A stretch of 64,000 nucleotides of DNA from Geothrix sp. SG200 (GCF_022808935.1 NZ_JAKZFR010000008.1:62001-126000); one strand, 5' to 3'; positions 9,415-20,417 are shown, numbered from the stretch's first letter. Numbers and translations are program-made. The notes: generated by a model not told the origin, from the letters alone.

Positions 9415-10444
9415 CAGAGCCGGGCCGCTTGGGCCGAGAACCAGGGGACCAGCTCATCCAGCCCCTGGGCCACCGAGTGGGTGGGCTCGTAGCCCAGGTG
9501 GGCCCGGATCTTGGAGAGGTCCGCCTGGGAATGCCGGATGTCGCCCTCGCGGGGCGGGCCGTACAGGGGGTCGCGCCGCTCGAACCCGGGATGCACGGCG
9601 GCGAGGCGCTCCACGATCATCCAGTAGAGGTTCGTCAGGGACGTGGTGCCGCCGTAGGAGACGTTGAAGACTTCGCCCAGGGCGCTCTCGGGGGCCACGC
9701 TGGCCAGGAGGTTGGCCTGGACGGCGTTGGCCACGAAGCAGAAGTCCCGGCTGGTGTCGCCATCGCCGTGAATGGTGCAGGTCTCCCCGTCGGCCAGGGC
9801 CTGGAGCCACTTGGGCATGACCGCCGCGTAGGGCCCGTTGGGATTCTGGCGGGGACCGAAGACGTTGAAGTAGCGGAAGCCGAGGGTCTTGAACCCGTAG
9901 GTCCGGGCGAAGATGGCCGCGTACTGCTCGCCGATGACCTTGGTGAGGGCGTAGGGGGACAGAGGGTGTCCGGTGCGTTCCTCGACCTTCGGAAGCCCGG
10001 CATCATCCCCGTAGACGGAGCTGGAGGAGGCGTAGGCCATCCGCCGGACACCGGCGTCCCGGGCGGCCACGAGCATGTTCAGGAGGCCGTCCACGTTGGA
10101 CTGGTGGCTGGCAATGGGATCCTTGATGGAGCGGGGCACGGAACCGAGCGCGGCCTGGTGGAGCACGACCTCGCTGCCTTCGCAGGCCTGCCGGCAGGTA
10201 TCCAGATCCCGGGTGTCGCCTTCGATGAAGGTGAACCGCGCCCACGCAGCCGGGGAAACCCCCTGGCGCACGTTCTCCAGGTTCCAGGGCCTCCCCGTGG
10301 AGAAGTTGTCGAGCCCGACCACGGTCTGGTCCAGCTCCAGGAGCTTCTGGAGGACGGATGAGCCGATGAACCCGGCCACGCCGGTCACGAGCCACCGCTT
10401 CGGGCGGGCCCGGAGGTCCTCGCAGAGCGCCAGGTACAGGCTCA

Positions 10445-10448
<4 letters not shown>
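9414..10448 (-). CDS. wbpP: UDP-N-acetylglucosamine 4-epimerase (WbpP/TviC type)
   Basis: This extended SDR enzyme interconverts UDP-GlcNAc and UDP-GalNAc, or the corresponding uronic acids. The NAD-binding glycine motif TGVAGFIGS lies near residue 22. SSSSVYG and the YALTK motif hold the catalytic Ser/Tyr/Lys. The phrase ALGSVPRSIKDP is characteristic of the WbpP/TviC branch. The start could be GTG at 10448, whose GTGA overlaps the upstream stop, or the next codon ATG at 10445. Adjacent tviB makes the classic pair for UDP-GalNAcA. Confidence 0.88.
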
Positions 10449-11719
<1,271 letters not shown>

Positions 11720-11941
11720 GATGCTCCACTCCTGGTGAGCTAGATGGTTGATCTTTCGAGGCGTCCATTGGTTGGTGCGACGAGGCGATTATTTCTCAAT
11801 CGGATGCTGGTGGCTAATGGATTTTTGATGAGCTCTTGGATGGTCAGGTCCCCTGTCCGTGGATCTCCTGGCTCCGGCCGGGGCAGTAGGCGTACGTCCC
11901 GTCCGGGAGGTCCGTGCATTCGCGGGTGCGAAGGACCAGTG

Positions 11942-14098
11942 TCATCCGCGACCTCCCCCGACGACTTCGTGGAAGGGTGGGTGCGGCAGGCCGGTGCGGG
12001 TCCGGGCCGCCAGCTCGCCCATGGTCATGGGCACCACGCCGTAGCGGTCCCGGAGTGCCACATGGCACCGCAGCAGGTCTTCGAGGTTGGCCAGGTTTTC
12101 CTGAAGCCGGGTTCCGAAATTGTGGGGGTGCCACCAGAGGTGGAAGCTCTCCCCGGCCCGGGCCGCCGCGGTCATGGCGCTCTTGATGCGCCGGAGGCGC
12201 AGGCCCTCCAGGCGTTCCAGGGAGGGGTGGATCGGGCGCAGGAAGCGGCTGGAGGGACAGTTGACCAGGCCGGCCTCTTCGCCGGGGATGAACCCGTTGG
12301 AGCCCGAGAGATTGACATAGTGGTCCACCAGGCGCGCCATGCGCCGGGGGGCGGAGTTCCCCTCGTCCTGTGACCCTCGGTACATCCAGGCCTTCTCGTT
12401 GCCGCGGAAGCAGGTGAACCCGGCCTCGGCGCAAACGGGCAGGTAGTCCGAGTTGTACTGGTTCCGCGGGAACACGAAGCTGACGGGGTGGACCGTGAGG
12501 CGCTGGATGGCGGCGATGGATGCCTCCAGGTCTGCCCGGAACTGGGCCTTGGTCTGCCCCTTCTCGAGACAGTAGAAATGGGAGAACGTGTGGCTGCCGA
12601 GCTCCTGGCCCTCGCAGTCGAGGATCTGGCGGGCCATGGAGAGACCGTAGTGGTAGGGATCGGAGCGCTCATCCGCTCCGATCTCATCCAGGGCCAGGTA
12701 GGGGTTCAATCCCTCGCGGTCGTAGGTGGGTCGCAGGTCGGGCAAGTACTCGAGGAGCTCCTCGCGGCGATCGAAGAGCGACATGCCCACCGCTGCCCAG
12801 GTGGCCTTGATGCCATACCGCCTGAACAATCCCAGCATGGCCGGGATGGCTTCGCGTTCCCCCAGGATGTGGTCCCCGTAGGTCTGGATGGATTGCTTGT
12901 CGCGGAGGCCCCAGAGGAGCTCGAAGTCCAAGGAGATGACAAAGGCGGGTGCCTGCTTGGGCAGGAGCTTCCGGGTCGTCGCCGAGGTACGGCGGACCAG
13001 GTCCTCCCACCGCTCGATGATGCGTTCCTGGTCGTAGCGGGTGACCATGTGTTCCCGGCCGACCTCACCCATCCGGTCACGCACGGGGGCATCCAGGACC
13101 ATCACGGCCAGCATCTGGTTCGCCAGCGCCTCCGGATCGCGCGGGGGAACGATCCACCCAGAGCGGCCCGGGGCGACCAGTTCCCGGACCCCCCCGACAT
13201 CCGTCGCCACGACAGGAAGGCCTGATGCCAGTGCCTCCATCACGGCATTGGGAAGGCCCTCCCAGGCCGAAGAAAGCACGAAGGCATCCGCCGCCTTCAT
13301 GAGCCTCGCCACGTCGGCGCGCTTCCCGAGGAAGCGCACGACCTGCCCCACCCCGCGCCTCTCCGCCTCCGCCCGGAGGGCGTAGATCTGCTCACCCCCT
13401 CCGGCGATGTGCAAGCGGAACCGGGGATTGGCCGCTGCGCACAGCGCCGCCGCCTCGAGCATGGTGGGGTAGTCCTTCGCCGGATTGAGGGTGCCGACGG
13501 CGAGCCACAGGAAGGCCTCCGGGGCGACGCCCAGGTCGGCCCTCACCTCTTCCCGGGGAACGGGTGAGGGGTAGTCCGAGGTGAACATCCCATTCGGAAT
13601 CACCAGGGTCTTCTTCGGCGTGAGGACTTTCCGCGAGACCATGTAATTGATTCCCGCCTGGGAGTTCGAGACGGTCAGGTCGACCAGCGGTTCCGTGATC
13701 CGGTAGACCTTTGCGCGAAGCGAGGTCTTGGTGAAGGCGGTCCGGAGGGAGCCGATGATGACCGGGATGCCCGCCAATCGACCGCACACGCGGCCGATGA
13801 CGTCGGAATGGTAGCTGAAGCAGATCAGCACCGAAGGCTTCCAGGCGCGCAGGTGCCGGAGGAGCCGCAGTGTCATGCGAATCGGAATGAGTGGATGGTC
13901 CTTGGGCATTCGGTGGAGCTCGCAGGACAGGTGGGGGATGCCATCGGCCTGGAGCTCCTCCTCGAAATCACCGCCGGGAAAGAGGGAGAGGATGCCCACC
14001 TTCCACCCCCTTCGGTGAAGGGATGTGCAGATCCGGACCAGTTGGGTTTCGGCTCCCCCACGGCCCAATTGATCGGTGAGAAACACGATGTCGTACAT
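11942..14098 (-). CDS. Fusion of a GT4 glycosyltransferase and a polysaccharide deacetylase-like (CE4) domain
   Basis: This 718-residue protein joins two enzyme domains that are normally separate. Residues 1 to ~375 are a GT-B glycosyltransferase (DQLGRGGAETQL at the N-terminus, SAWEGLPNAVMEALASGLPV near 285). Residues ~385-718 resemble a NodB/CE4 deacetylase. The latter shows a D-F-E motif at D391 after a beta strand (FVISLDFELLWG) and the metal-binding H-T-F-S-H at 503-507. WHPHNFG near residue 660 supplies a further His. The enzyme may add a HexNAc and de-N-acetylate the product, or deacetylate the growing chain. The upstream GT4 stop abuts this ATG directly. Confidence 0.85.
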   Translation of the reverse strand: MYDIVFLTDQLGRGGAETQLVRICTSLHRRGWKVGILSLFPGGDFEEELQADGIPHLSCELHRMPKDHPLIPIRMTLRLLRHLRAWKPSVLICFSYHSDVIGRVCGRLAGIPVIIGSLRTAFTKTSLRAKVYRITEPLVDLTVSNSQAGINYMVSRKVLTPKKTLVIPNGMFTSDYPSPVPREEVRADLGVAPEAFLWLAVGTLNPAKDYPTMLEAAALCAAANPRFRLHIAGGGEQIYALRAEAERRGVGQVVRFLGKRADVARLMKAADAFVLSSAWEGLPNAVMEALASGLPVVATDVGGVRELVAPGRSGWIVPPRDPEALANQMLAVMVLDAPVRDRMGEVGREHMVTRYDQERIIERWEDLVRRTSATTRKLLPKQAPAFVISLDFELLWGLRDKQSIQTYGDHILGEREAIPAMLGLFRRYGIKATWAAVGMSLFDRREELLEYLPDLRPTYDREGLNPYLALDEIGADERSDPYHYGLSMARQILDCEGQELGSHTFSHFYCLEKGQTKAQFRADLEASIAAIQRLTVHPVSFVFPRNQYNSDYLPVCAEAGFTCFRGNEKAWMYRGSQDEGNSAPRRMARLVDHYVNLSGSNGFIPGEEAGLVNCPSSRFLRPIHPSLERLEGLRLRRIKSAMTAAARAGESFHLWWHPHNFGTRLQENLANLEDLLRCHVALRDRYGVVPMTMGELAARTRTGLPHPPFHEVVGGGRG

Positions 14099-15280
14099 TC
14101 AGGCACCGGCGGGGAAAGGACGGGTCGATGGGACGCGGCGCAGGGAGGCCAGCGCGGCTTCCGTGCGGCGGACGAGAATCTCGGTGCTGAACTCCGAGCA
14201 CATCCGCGCGCGCTGGGCCATGCCCTTCGCGGTTCGGGATGCTGGGGGTTCCCTCAAGAGATGGGAGATGGCCGCTGCCAGCGCCTGATCATCGCCAGGG
14301 TCCACCATTGCCTCAGGGTCGCCCACCAGGCGCTCGGAATCGCCCGCCCGGGTCGAGACACAGGGGATGCCGCAAGCCATGGCCTCTCCCAGGACATTGG
14401 GAAAGCCCTCGTCGGTCGAGGACAGGGCCATGACGGTCAGGGCGTTATAGACGGCAGGCATCTCGGCACAGGCACCGGGCCACAACACGCGATCCCCGAG
14501 ACCAAGGGTCTCCGCCTGCCGCTTCAGGGACGCCGAATAGCCCGACGGCCCGCTTCCCACACAGACGAAGCGCGCTTCAGGCCAATCCGCAGCGATCCGT
14601 GCGGCGGCGCGCAGGAAGGTTGGATGGTCCTTCACCGGCTCCAGACGGCCCACGATGCCGATGAGCGGCGCCTCTGCGGGCACGTTCCAGGCCCGGCGTT
14701 GCTCCAGGCCGCTGGGCGGGGCCGGCGCGAACCGGATGACATCGAATCCGTTGGGGATGACCAGCATCCGGGGGCCCCGCATGCCCATGGCTTGGTGACT
14801 GGCCTGCCCCGCCTCAGAGTTGAAGATGATCAAATCCGTGAATCGGGCCAGGCGCGCCGAGATCCTAAGCAGCCAACGGGACCGGCCATCCAACAGCGAA
14901 ACGTCGCTGCTGGTGCGGCGGATGCCCCAGGCCACGGGCCTGCCAAGCAGGCGCCCCAGCAGCAGGGCCGGCAGGTTGGCGTCCATGTACCCATGGAGAA
15001 CGTCCGGCTGGATCCGCCTCAGCAGGGCCAGCAGGCGGGGAAGCGCGGTCAGGTACCCGGCACCGCCCCTCCGTTTGTGGAGGCAATGCCAGGTGCTCTC
15101 CGGGATCCCCTCCGTCTCGCCCCACAGGTGGTTCTCGCCGTGTGCCTCGGGGCCATAGAACACCACGACGTGTACCTCGAACCGGCGCTTGTCCATCCCC
15201 CGCACCAGCTCGCACAGCTGACGCTCGGCCCCGTGCGCGATCAGGGAAGGGATGAGGAACGCGACGCGGGTCCGGATCAC
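14099..15280 (-). CDS. Glycosyltransferase family 4
   Basis: This is a 393-residue GT-B enzyme of the polysaccharide locus. The acceptor domain begins VAFLIPSLIAHGAERQLCEL. The donor domain has VIPNGFDVIRF near 180, GIVGRLEPVKDHPTFL near 215 and STDEGFPNVLGEAMACGIP near 300, the usual E-x7-E catalytic/donor region. The GTG start at 15280 is chosen because GTGA overlaps the stop of the upstream deacetylase-like gene and the conserved N-terminal strand begins there. An in-frame extension upstream only reads through the neighbouring gene out of frame. Donor and acceptor are unknown. Confidence 0.85.
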   Translation of the reverse strand: MIRTRVAFLIPSLIAHGAERQLCELVRGMDKRRFEVHVVVFYGPEAHGENHLWGETEGIPESTWHCLHKRRGGAGYLTALPRLLALLRRIQPDVLHGYMDANLPALLLGRLLGRPVAWGIRRTSSDVSLLDGRSRWLLRISARLARFTDLIIFNSEAGQASHQAMGMRGPRMLVIPNGFDVIRFAPAPPSGLEQRRAWNVPAEAPLIGIVGRLEPVKDHPTFLRAAARIAADWPEARFVCVGSGPSGYSASLKRQAETLGLGDRVLWPGACAEMPAVYNALTVMALSSTDEGFPNVLGEAMACGIPCVSTRAGDSERLVGDPEAMVDPGDDQALAAAISHLLREPPASRTAKGMAQRARMCSEFSTEILVRRTEAALASLRRVPSTRPFPAGA

Positions 15281-16041
15281 GACGCCCCCCTCGTCCGCTG
15301 CCTCCGGGTCATGGTGAGGATCTTCCGCGAGAGGCCCACCATCCGGTCCAACGGGGAGAGGCGGCGGCCGCCAAGAGCCCTCGCCTCGTCGAGGGAGATC
15401 ATTCTTGGTCCCAGCTGCTCCAGCCGCTTCCGGAAGCGGGTCAGCTCTCCGCCAGAGAGAAGACCGAGGTGGTAGCAGAAGGTCCACACCCCCCAAGGCA
15501 TGGGCCGCATCATCGCGTACTGCTGTGGAATCCACACGGTGCCCTGGTTGTCCTGATAGGGACCGAAGGCCATGCCATCGCTGATGGTCCAGACCCCGAG
15601 CTCCCTCAGCGCAGCCACGGTGACCAGATCGAAGGAATGGGAAGGCGCGATCCATGCGTCTGGCCGGACCCCTTCGCGGGCGAAGATCTCCATGCCGAGT
15701 TTCAGCTTGCGAAGCTGTTCCTCGTGGGGAAGGCCGGCGAATTCGCTCTTCGACGGAAAACCCAGGATGCCCGACTCGGAATTCACGCTGAGGTGCTGAT
15801 ACCCGTGGAGGCCGATGGCCCACCCCCGCGCCTGCCAGCCACGCACCCGCTCCCAGAAGTCGGGCGCCGGCGGATCGACCATCAGCTTCGGATCCTGATT
15901 GTCGGGAACCACCGCCAGGATCGGCTTCACCCCCTGTGCGACCAGGACCTCTTCGACGGCGTTCCAGGTCGACCAGTCCATGGTCGGGCAGATGTCGTCG
16001 AAGCGGAGCAGGTAGCGTGGGCCGTCGAAGTGGCTGCTCAT
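15277..16041 (-). CDS. DUF2334-type polysaccharide deacetylase-like protein, copy 1
   Basis: This is a 254-residue single-domain protein of the divergent deacetylase superfamily. YLLRFDDICPTMDW at the N-terminus carries the Asp pair, PILAVVPDNQDPKL follows, GLHGYQH (near 95) is the His motif, and APSHSFD (near 150) supplies another His. It probably removes an acetyl group from a lipid-linked or free glycan in the cytoplasm, as there is no signal peptide. It is clearly paralogous to the gene two positions upstream (16367-17155); the two share most motifs. Both neighbours overlap it by 4 nt. Confidence 0.8.
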   Translation of the reverse strand: MSSHFDGPRYLLRFDDICPTMDWSTWNAVEEVLVAQGVKPILAVVPDNQDPKLMVDPPAPDFWERVRGWQARGWAIGLHGYQHLSVNSESGILGFPSKSEFAGLPHEEQLRKLKLGMEIFAREGVRPDAWIAPSHSFDLVTVAALRELGVWTISDGMAFGPYQDNQGTVWIPQQYAMMRPMPWGVWTFCYHLGLLSGGELTRFRKRLEQLGPRMISLDEARALGGRRLSPLDRMVGLSRKILTMTRRQRTRGAS

Positions 16042-16370
16042 CGAGGGAGCTCCGGCAGGCTGGACGGGGAGGAAGTCCCTCGATGGGAGGCCATGCCAGG
16101 TCTGTTCGGCATCCCGGGACGGGGCTTGGCCGCTGCACCGTGTCGAGGTTCAGGCCCGGCAGGCTGGCCGGCGGGCCGAGCGAGCTCCCGGTGCCTCTCG
16201 GAGGAGGTCCAAGACCGCCGAGGCCGGGGCCTTCCGTTGCATAAGCCCCGCCCGGGATCCGGGTTGAACCGGGAGACGTCCCAGCCGTTCGGGATGATCT
16301 GCCGGCGCCGCGCGGCGCCGCAGGCCGCCAGAGCATTGATGAGAAACAGCACACGGGGTTTCCGGGTCAT
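16038..16370 (-). pseudogene. Remnant of a GT4 glycosyltransferase with internal deletions
   Basis: The reading frame starts with a normal GT4 N-terminus (MTRKPRVLFLINALAACGA). It jumps directly to a mid-protein GT4 motif, IIPNGWDVSRFNPDPG, which should lie about 170 residues later. The remaining ~70 residues look like shifted-frame, Arg/Pro-rich sequence. Only 110 codons remain, against about 375 in intact neighbours. The flanking signals are preserved: the ATG overlaps the upstream stop, and the final TGA overlaps the next ATG at 16041. The position, between two DUF2334 genes, mirrors the intact DUF2334-GT4 pair next door, so this is probably the dead GT of a duplicated pair. Confidence 0.72.
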
Positions 16371-17155
16371 TGGGCCATTGCCCTTCGTTCGCGCAGGCGC
16401 CGCCGGGCGGTCCAGAGGGGCCCCATGATGCGGTGGGTCCAGACGAATTCTGAAAACCCTTGCCAACGGTCGGACAGAGAGAGCCTGCGCCCCGCGTAAT
16501 CCTGGAGCACGGAGGGGACATCCGTCAGGCGAGATGCATAGGTTCGGAGGGATTCGACAAACATCTCCAGCCGCTGGGGGGTCCAGTGGTTGTGGTGGTT
16601 GCACACGGTCCAGATGCCCGCGGACCTGGGCTGGAAATCCCAAAGCTGCTGGGGTATCCAGGTGATGCCGTTGGCCTCGGTGAAAGGCCGTGGCCAGAGG
16701 CCGTCACTGATGCGGGTCAAGCCGAGGTCCGCGAGGATCTCCACGGTGGTGCGGTCGAAGGAGTGGGAAGGCGCCACCCAGGCTTCGGCGCGGACGCCCT
16801 GCTGATCGAAGATTGCCAGCCCGGATCTCAGCTTGGCCTCCTGCTCCGCCCGCGGAAGACCGGCGAACTCGCTCTGAGGGGTCAGCTTCAACATCCCAGG
16901 GTTCCTGTTCACGTAGACGTGCTGGTACCCGTGGATCGCGATGGTGTAGCCCATGGCTTGCCAGCGGCGGACACGGGCCCAGAAGTCCGCCTGGGGGGGG
17001 TCGACCATCAACTTGCGGTCGCGGTTATCGGGCACCACCGCCAGGATGGGCTTCACCCCGAACTGGACCAGGCGGGCCTCGATGGCCTCCCACATGGCCC
17101 AGTTCATGGTCGGACAGATGTCGTCGAAACGCACCAGGTAGCGGCTATCGGTCAT
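16367..17155 (-). CDS. DUF2334-type polysaccharide deacetylase-like protein, copy 2
   Basis: This 262-residue protein has the same architecture as its paralogue at 15277-16041. It shows YLVRFDDICPTMNW, AVVPDNRDRKLMVDPP, AIHGYQHVYVN, APSHSFD and TWIPQQ in the same order. It lacks a signal peptide and is presumably a cytoplasmic glycan deacetylase; its substrate is unknown. The start at 17155 is supported by AAGGAG nine bases upstream; an in-frame extension to 17260 has no such site. It is the first gene of the long minus-strand operon down to 11942, and its upstream region is shared with the divergent GT4 gene at 17360. Confidence 0.8.
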   Translation of the reverse strand: MTDSRYLVRFDDICPTMNWAMWEAIEARLVQFGVKPILAVVPDNRDRKLMVDPPQADFWARVRRWQAMGYTIAIHGYQHVYVNRNPGMLKLTPQSEFAGLPRAEQEAKLRSGLAIFDQQGVRAEAWVAPSHSFDRTTVEILADLGLTRISDGLWPRPFTEANGITWIPQQLWDFQPRSAGIWTVCNHHNHWTPQRLEMFVESLRTYASRLTDVPSVLQDYAGRRLSLSDRWQGFSEFVWTHRIMGPLWTARRRLRERRAMAQ

Positions 17156-17359
17156 GCGGATCGTCTCCTTCACCACGGATTCGATGGCCAAGACGGAAGC
17201 GGCAATCGGTTGGGAAGGCTGCCGATGTCCATAGAACAGGATTCTCCAACAAGACTTCATCTACAATACATTCAGATGTCAAAAATCGATAGAATGTCGT
17301 TTCATGATCGTGTCTATCCCTGGCACCCTTCATCACCCGCCGCGCGAGGTAAGGAACAC

Positions 17360-18493
17360 ATGAAGATCTGCTTTTTCATCTGGGGCCTTCGAGCCGCCGG
17401 TGCGGAGCGGGTGCTCTCTTTTCTCGCGAATGACTGGTCGGCGGGGGGAAGGCGGGTCGTGGTCCTGACCATGGAGGATGAGGGGAAGGCGCCTTTCTAC
17501 CACCTGGGCCGCGCCATCGAGGTGCGGCCCCTGAACCTGCTGGGAGAAAGCCACAACCTGCTTTCCGGGCTCGTCAACAACCTCCGCCGGCTCCGCAGCA
17601 TTCGCAAGGCGATCCGCGAGGAACAGCCCGACGTGCTGATCGCCTTCATCGACAAGGCCAACATCCTGGCGGTCCTGGCGTCTCGAGGCCTGGGCATCCC
17701 CGTCATCATCTCGGAGCGCACCGATCCCTCCAGGCGATCGCTCGGATGGCGCTGGGGTCTCCTGCGCGATCTGGCCTACCCCCGAGCCGACACCGTCGTC
17801 TTCCAGTCGCAAGCCGTGCTGGAGTGGTTTCCCGCCGGGGTCCGCCGAAAAGGAGTGGTCATTCCCAACCCGGTGCCCCCGCCACCACCCATTCAGGGGG
17901 GCGATCCCGGGAACGCGTCACCCCACCGCCTCGTGGCCATCGGAAGGTTGTTCCCCGTCAAGGGGTTCGATCTCCTCCTGCGGGCCTTCGCCCTGATCCG
18001 GGAGCGGGCGCCTGGATGGACGCTGGAGATCTGGGGCGAGGGGCCTGAACGAAAGGCGCTGGAGGCCCAGGTCCTGAGCCTGGGCCTGTCCGGGTGCATC
18101 CGCCTTCCGGGCTTGACCGAGGATCCCTACGCGGTCCTGCGCGGGGCGGACCTGTTTGTCATGTCGTCCCGGGCCGAAGGGTTCCCGAATGCCCTGGCGG
18201 AGGCGATGGCCTGCGGGCTTCCCGTGGTGTGCACGGATTTCGGGGGCGCCGCGAGGGAGATCATTCTGGACGGCGTGAATGGGCGCCTGGTGCCGCCCGA
18301 GGACCCCTCGGCCCTGGCCGAGGCTCTTGTTGACCTGATGTCGGACCCCGCGGGCCGGGCACGCCTCTCGGCGCGAGCCGCCGAAGTGGTGCAGCGGTTT
18401 TCGGGCGAGCGGGTCCTGGCCCTGTGGGAGGACGCCATCCAGCAGGCCAGAGGCCGGAAGGTCGCCGCGGGAGGTATCGCATGTCCAATGTGA
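17360..18493 (+). CDS. Glycosyltransferase family 4
   Basis: This 377-residue GT-B enzyme starts MKICFFIWGLRAAGAERVL. It has VVIPNPVPPPPP near 175, AIGRLFPVKGFDLLL near 200 and SRAEGFPNALAEAMACGLPV near 275. The 'IPNPV' and 'AERVLS' pattern resembles GT4 enzymes that add GalNAc or Gal residues (PglH/PglJ-like), but specificity cannot be read safely. The ATG at 17360 follows AAGGAA. It opens a plus-strand operon and overlaps the asparagine-synthase-like gene by 13 bp. The region before it is shared with the divergent deacetylase operon. Confidence 0.87.
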   Translation: MKICFFIWGLRAAGAERVLSFLANDWSAGGRRVVVLTMEDEGKAPFYHLGRAIEVRPLNLLGESHNLLSGLVNNLRRLRSIRKAIREEQPDVLIAFIDKANILAVLASRGLGIPVIISERTDPSRRSLGWRWGLLRDLAYPRADTVVFQSQAVLEWFPAGVRRKGVVIPNPVPPPPPIQGGDPGNASPHRLVAIGRLFPVKGFDLLLRAFALIRERAPGWTLEIWGEGPERKALEAQVLSLGLSGCIRLPGLTEDPYAVLRGADLFVMSSRAEGFPNALAEAMACGLPVVCTDFGGAAREIILDGVNGRLVPPEDPSALAEALVDLMSDPAGRARLSARAAEVVQRFSGERVLALWEDAIQQARGRKVAAGGIACPM

Positions 18494-20196
18494 TCTTTGC
18501 CTGTTGGCGTGGCCCCCAGGGCGCGCTCAGCGAGGGTGACCTGAGGCGTGTGGCGGACCGGATCACGCCCTCCAACGTGGCCGGCCACCCCCATCAGGTG
18601 GCGATGGGGACCCTGGAGGGACTGTGCCTCACGGGACCGGTGGGGGCGGCCACGGCGAGGGAAACCTCGGCTCACCTGGGTGCTTTCGCGGGTTCCTGGC
18701 CGGCTTGGCACGAGCCAGGGTCCCCGGTGCCGGATGGGACCTTCGCCCTGGTCCGGTCCGATGGCGGGCGGGTGGAGCTGTGCAGCGATTTCGCGGGATC
18801 CAGGACGCTCTGGTACGTCCTCACGGAGACCCGCTTTCTCGCCTCGACGTCCCAGCGGGCGCTGGTCGCTCTCATGGAAGGCCTGGAGTTCAACCGGGCG
18901 GCCTTCGCGTGGTTCTTGTCGTCGAGCACGCTCGGCCCTTCGGACGGCTGGGACCGGCGCATTCACCGCCTGCCCCAGAACGCCCGCCTGGTGCTGGACC
19001 GCCAGCGGTGGACCCTGGACCTTCGCACCACCCCGATCGAGTTCAGCCCCAGGCCGATGAACGCCGCGGCCTGCCGGGAGGAGCTGCTGGGGATCATGCG
19101 GGCGGCCATCCAGCGATTCGATTTCACCTCCGCGCGCTGGGCCCTGCCCCTGTCGGGAGGCTATGACAGCCGGTTCATCCTAGGGGTCCTGGTGGAAGCC
19201 GGGGTTCGGCCTCCCACCATGACCTGGGGACTCGCGTCCTCCCTCCACCAGCCAGGCAACGATGCCTTCATCGCCCGGAGGATCGCCTCGCACTATGGCC
19301 TTGCCCACGACTACCTGCTCTCGGAGCGATCGGAGGATCCGCCTGCGGCGGTCGTGGATCAGTTCCTGGCCGCCAGCGGGGGCGCCACCGACCAGCTCTT
19401 TCCCTACCTGGATGGCCTGCGCATGTGGGCATCCTTCGCGGCGAGCGGAATCTCGGGGGTGATCCGGGGTGATGAGGGCTTCGGCTGGATCCCTGTGAGG
19501 ACTGTGCAGCACGCGAGAACCTCCGTGGGCCTGACCATGCTGAGGGATTTCCTGATGGAGGCCGAGGCCGAGGAACTCGCGGATGGCGCGCAGCGCCTCC
19601 CGGAAGCGCTGGAACACCGGGCCGGCGAGTCCATCCCCGCCTACCGGGACCGCCTCTACCATGGCCACCGGATTCCCGTTGGCCTCGCCGCATTGAATGA
19701 CGTGAAGGCGCCCTTCGTGGAGATCGCGAGCCCGCTCCTGTCTCGCGAGGTGCTCTCCTTCGTCCGCCAGATGCCCGACGACCTGCGCACCAGCAAGGCG
19801 GCATTCAGCCAGATCGCGAAGGCCGCAGGCCCGCCGGTGCCCTATGCGACCATGGGTGCCGACGACGACCGCAGCGACTTCATCCATTCGGAACCCTACC
19901 TGCGCTGGCTCCGTGAGGAACTCGAAAGCGGGACCGTCGAAGCCCTGCTGCCGGATGCCTGGAGGGCCCGCCTCCTGGGCCACCTCTCGGAGACTGCCTT
20001 TACGCCGACCTCCAGCCGGACGGTGAGGGCCGCCCTCAAGCGGGTCATCCCTACCTCCTGGATCCGGGCCGTCAAAGCGCGGATGGGGCCCGAGCTTCCG
20101 TCGTGGGGGTTCCTCGCGCTCCGCACGGGGCTCGCCAGCCGCCTGGTGCGCCTGCTCGAATCGGATGCCAAGGCGATGAGAGAGGGTTCTCGGTAA
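18481..20196 (+). CDS. Asparagine synthase-like protein without the glutaminase cysteine
   Basis: This 571-residue protein resembles class B asparagine synthetases. The synthetase domain has the PPi-loop LPLSGGYDSRFIL near residue 230, where the family has SGG-x-D-S. The N-terminal Ntn-like half is present, but the protein starts MSNVIF, so the Cys2 nucleophile that would release ammonia from glutamine is missing. In polysaccharide loci, relatives amidate uronic acids. Because this locus makes a HexNAc-uronic acid (tviB), amidation of that acid with free ammonia or ammonia from a partner is a testable guess. It overlaps the GT4 gene by 13 bp. A ~220-bp gap with AT-rich sequence and a TTGACA at 20279 follows. 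Confidence 0.8.
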   Translation: MSNVIFACWRGPQGALSEGDLRRVADRITPSNVAGHPHQVAMGTLEGLCLTGPVGAATARETSAHLGAFAGSWPAWHEPGSPVPDGTFALVRSDGGRVELCSDFAGSRTLWYVLTETRFLASTSQRALVALMEGLEFNRAAFAWFLSSSTLGPSDGWDRRIHRLPQNARLVLDRQRWTLDLRTTPIEFSPRPMNAAACREELLGIMRAAIQRFDFTSARWALPLSGGYDSRFILGVLVEAGVRPPTMTWGLASSLHQPGNDAFIARRIASHYGLAHDYLLSERSEDPPAAVVDQFLAASGGATDQLFPYLDGLRMWASFAASGISGVIRGDEGFGWIPVRTVQHARTSVGLTMLRDFLMEAEAEELADGAQRLPEALEHRAGESIPAYRDRLYHGHRIPVGLAALNDVKAPFVEIASPLLSREVLSFVRQMPDDLRTSKAAFSQIAKAAGPPVPYATMGADDDRSDFIHSEPYLRWLREELESGTVEALLPDAWRARLLGHLSETAFTPTSSRTVRAALKRVIPTSWIRAVKARMGPELPSWGFLALRTGLASRLVRLLESDAKAMREGSR

Positions 20197-20417
20197 ACCA
20201 TCGAGCCATGTGGGGAACGCTTTTGGGCAAAAACATGTAAATAATGAAATTGTAAAATGTTATTAACACGCGGATGCCTTGACAGGAAACGAGAACATGG
20301 AACCATGACGAAAACCAGTGGAACTGGTCAGCTGGCTGAGCATTCGACGGGGTTCGTCACCCTGCCGAATCAGAACCTGAGATCCCTGAGACGCCCAATC
20401 TAGAGGTGGATTCCTAC

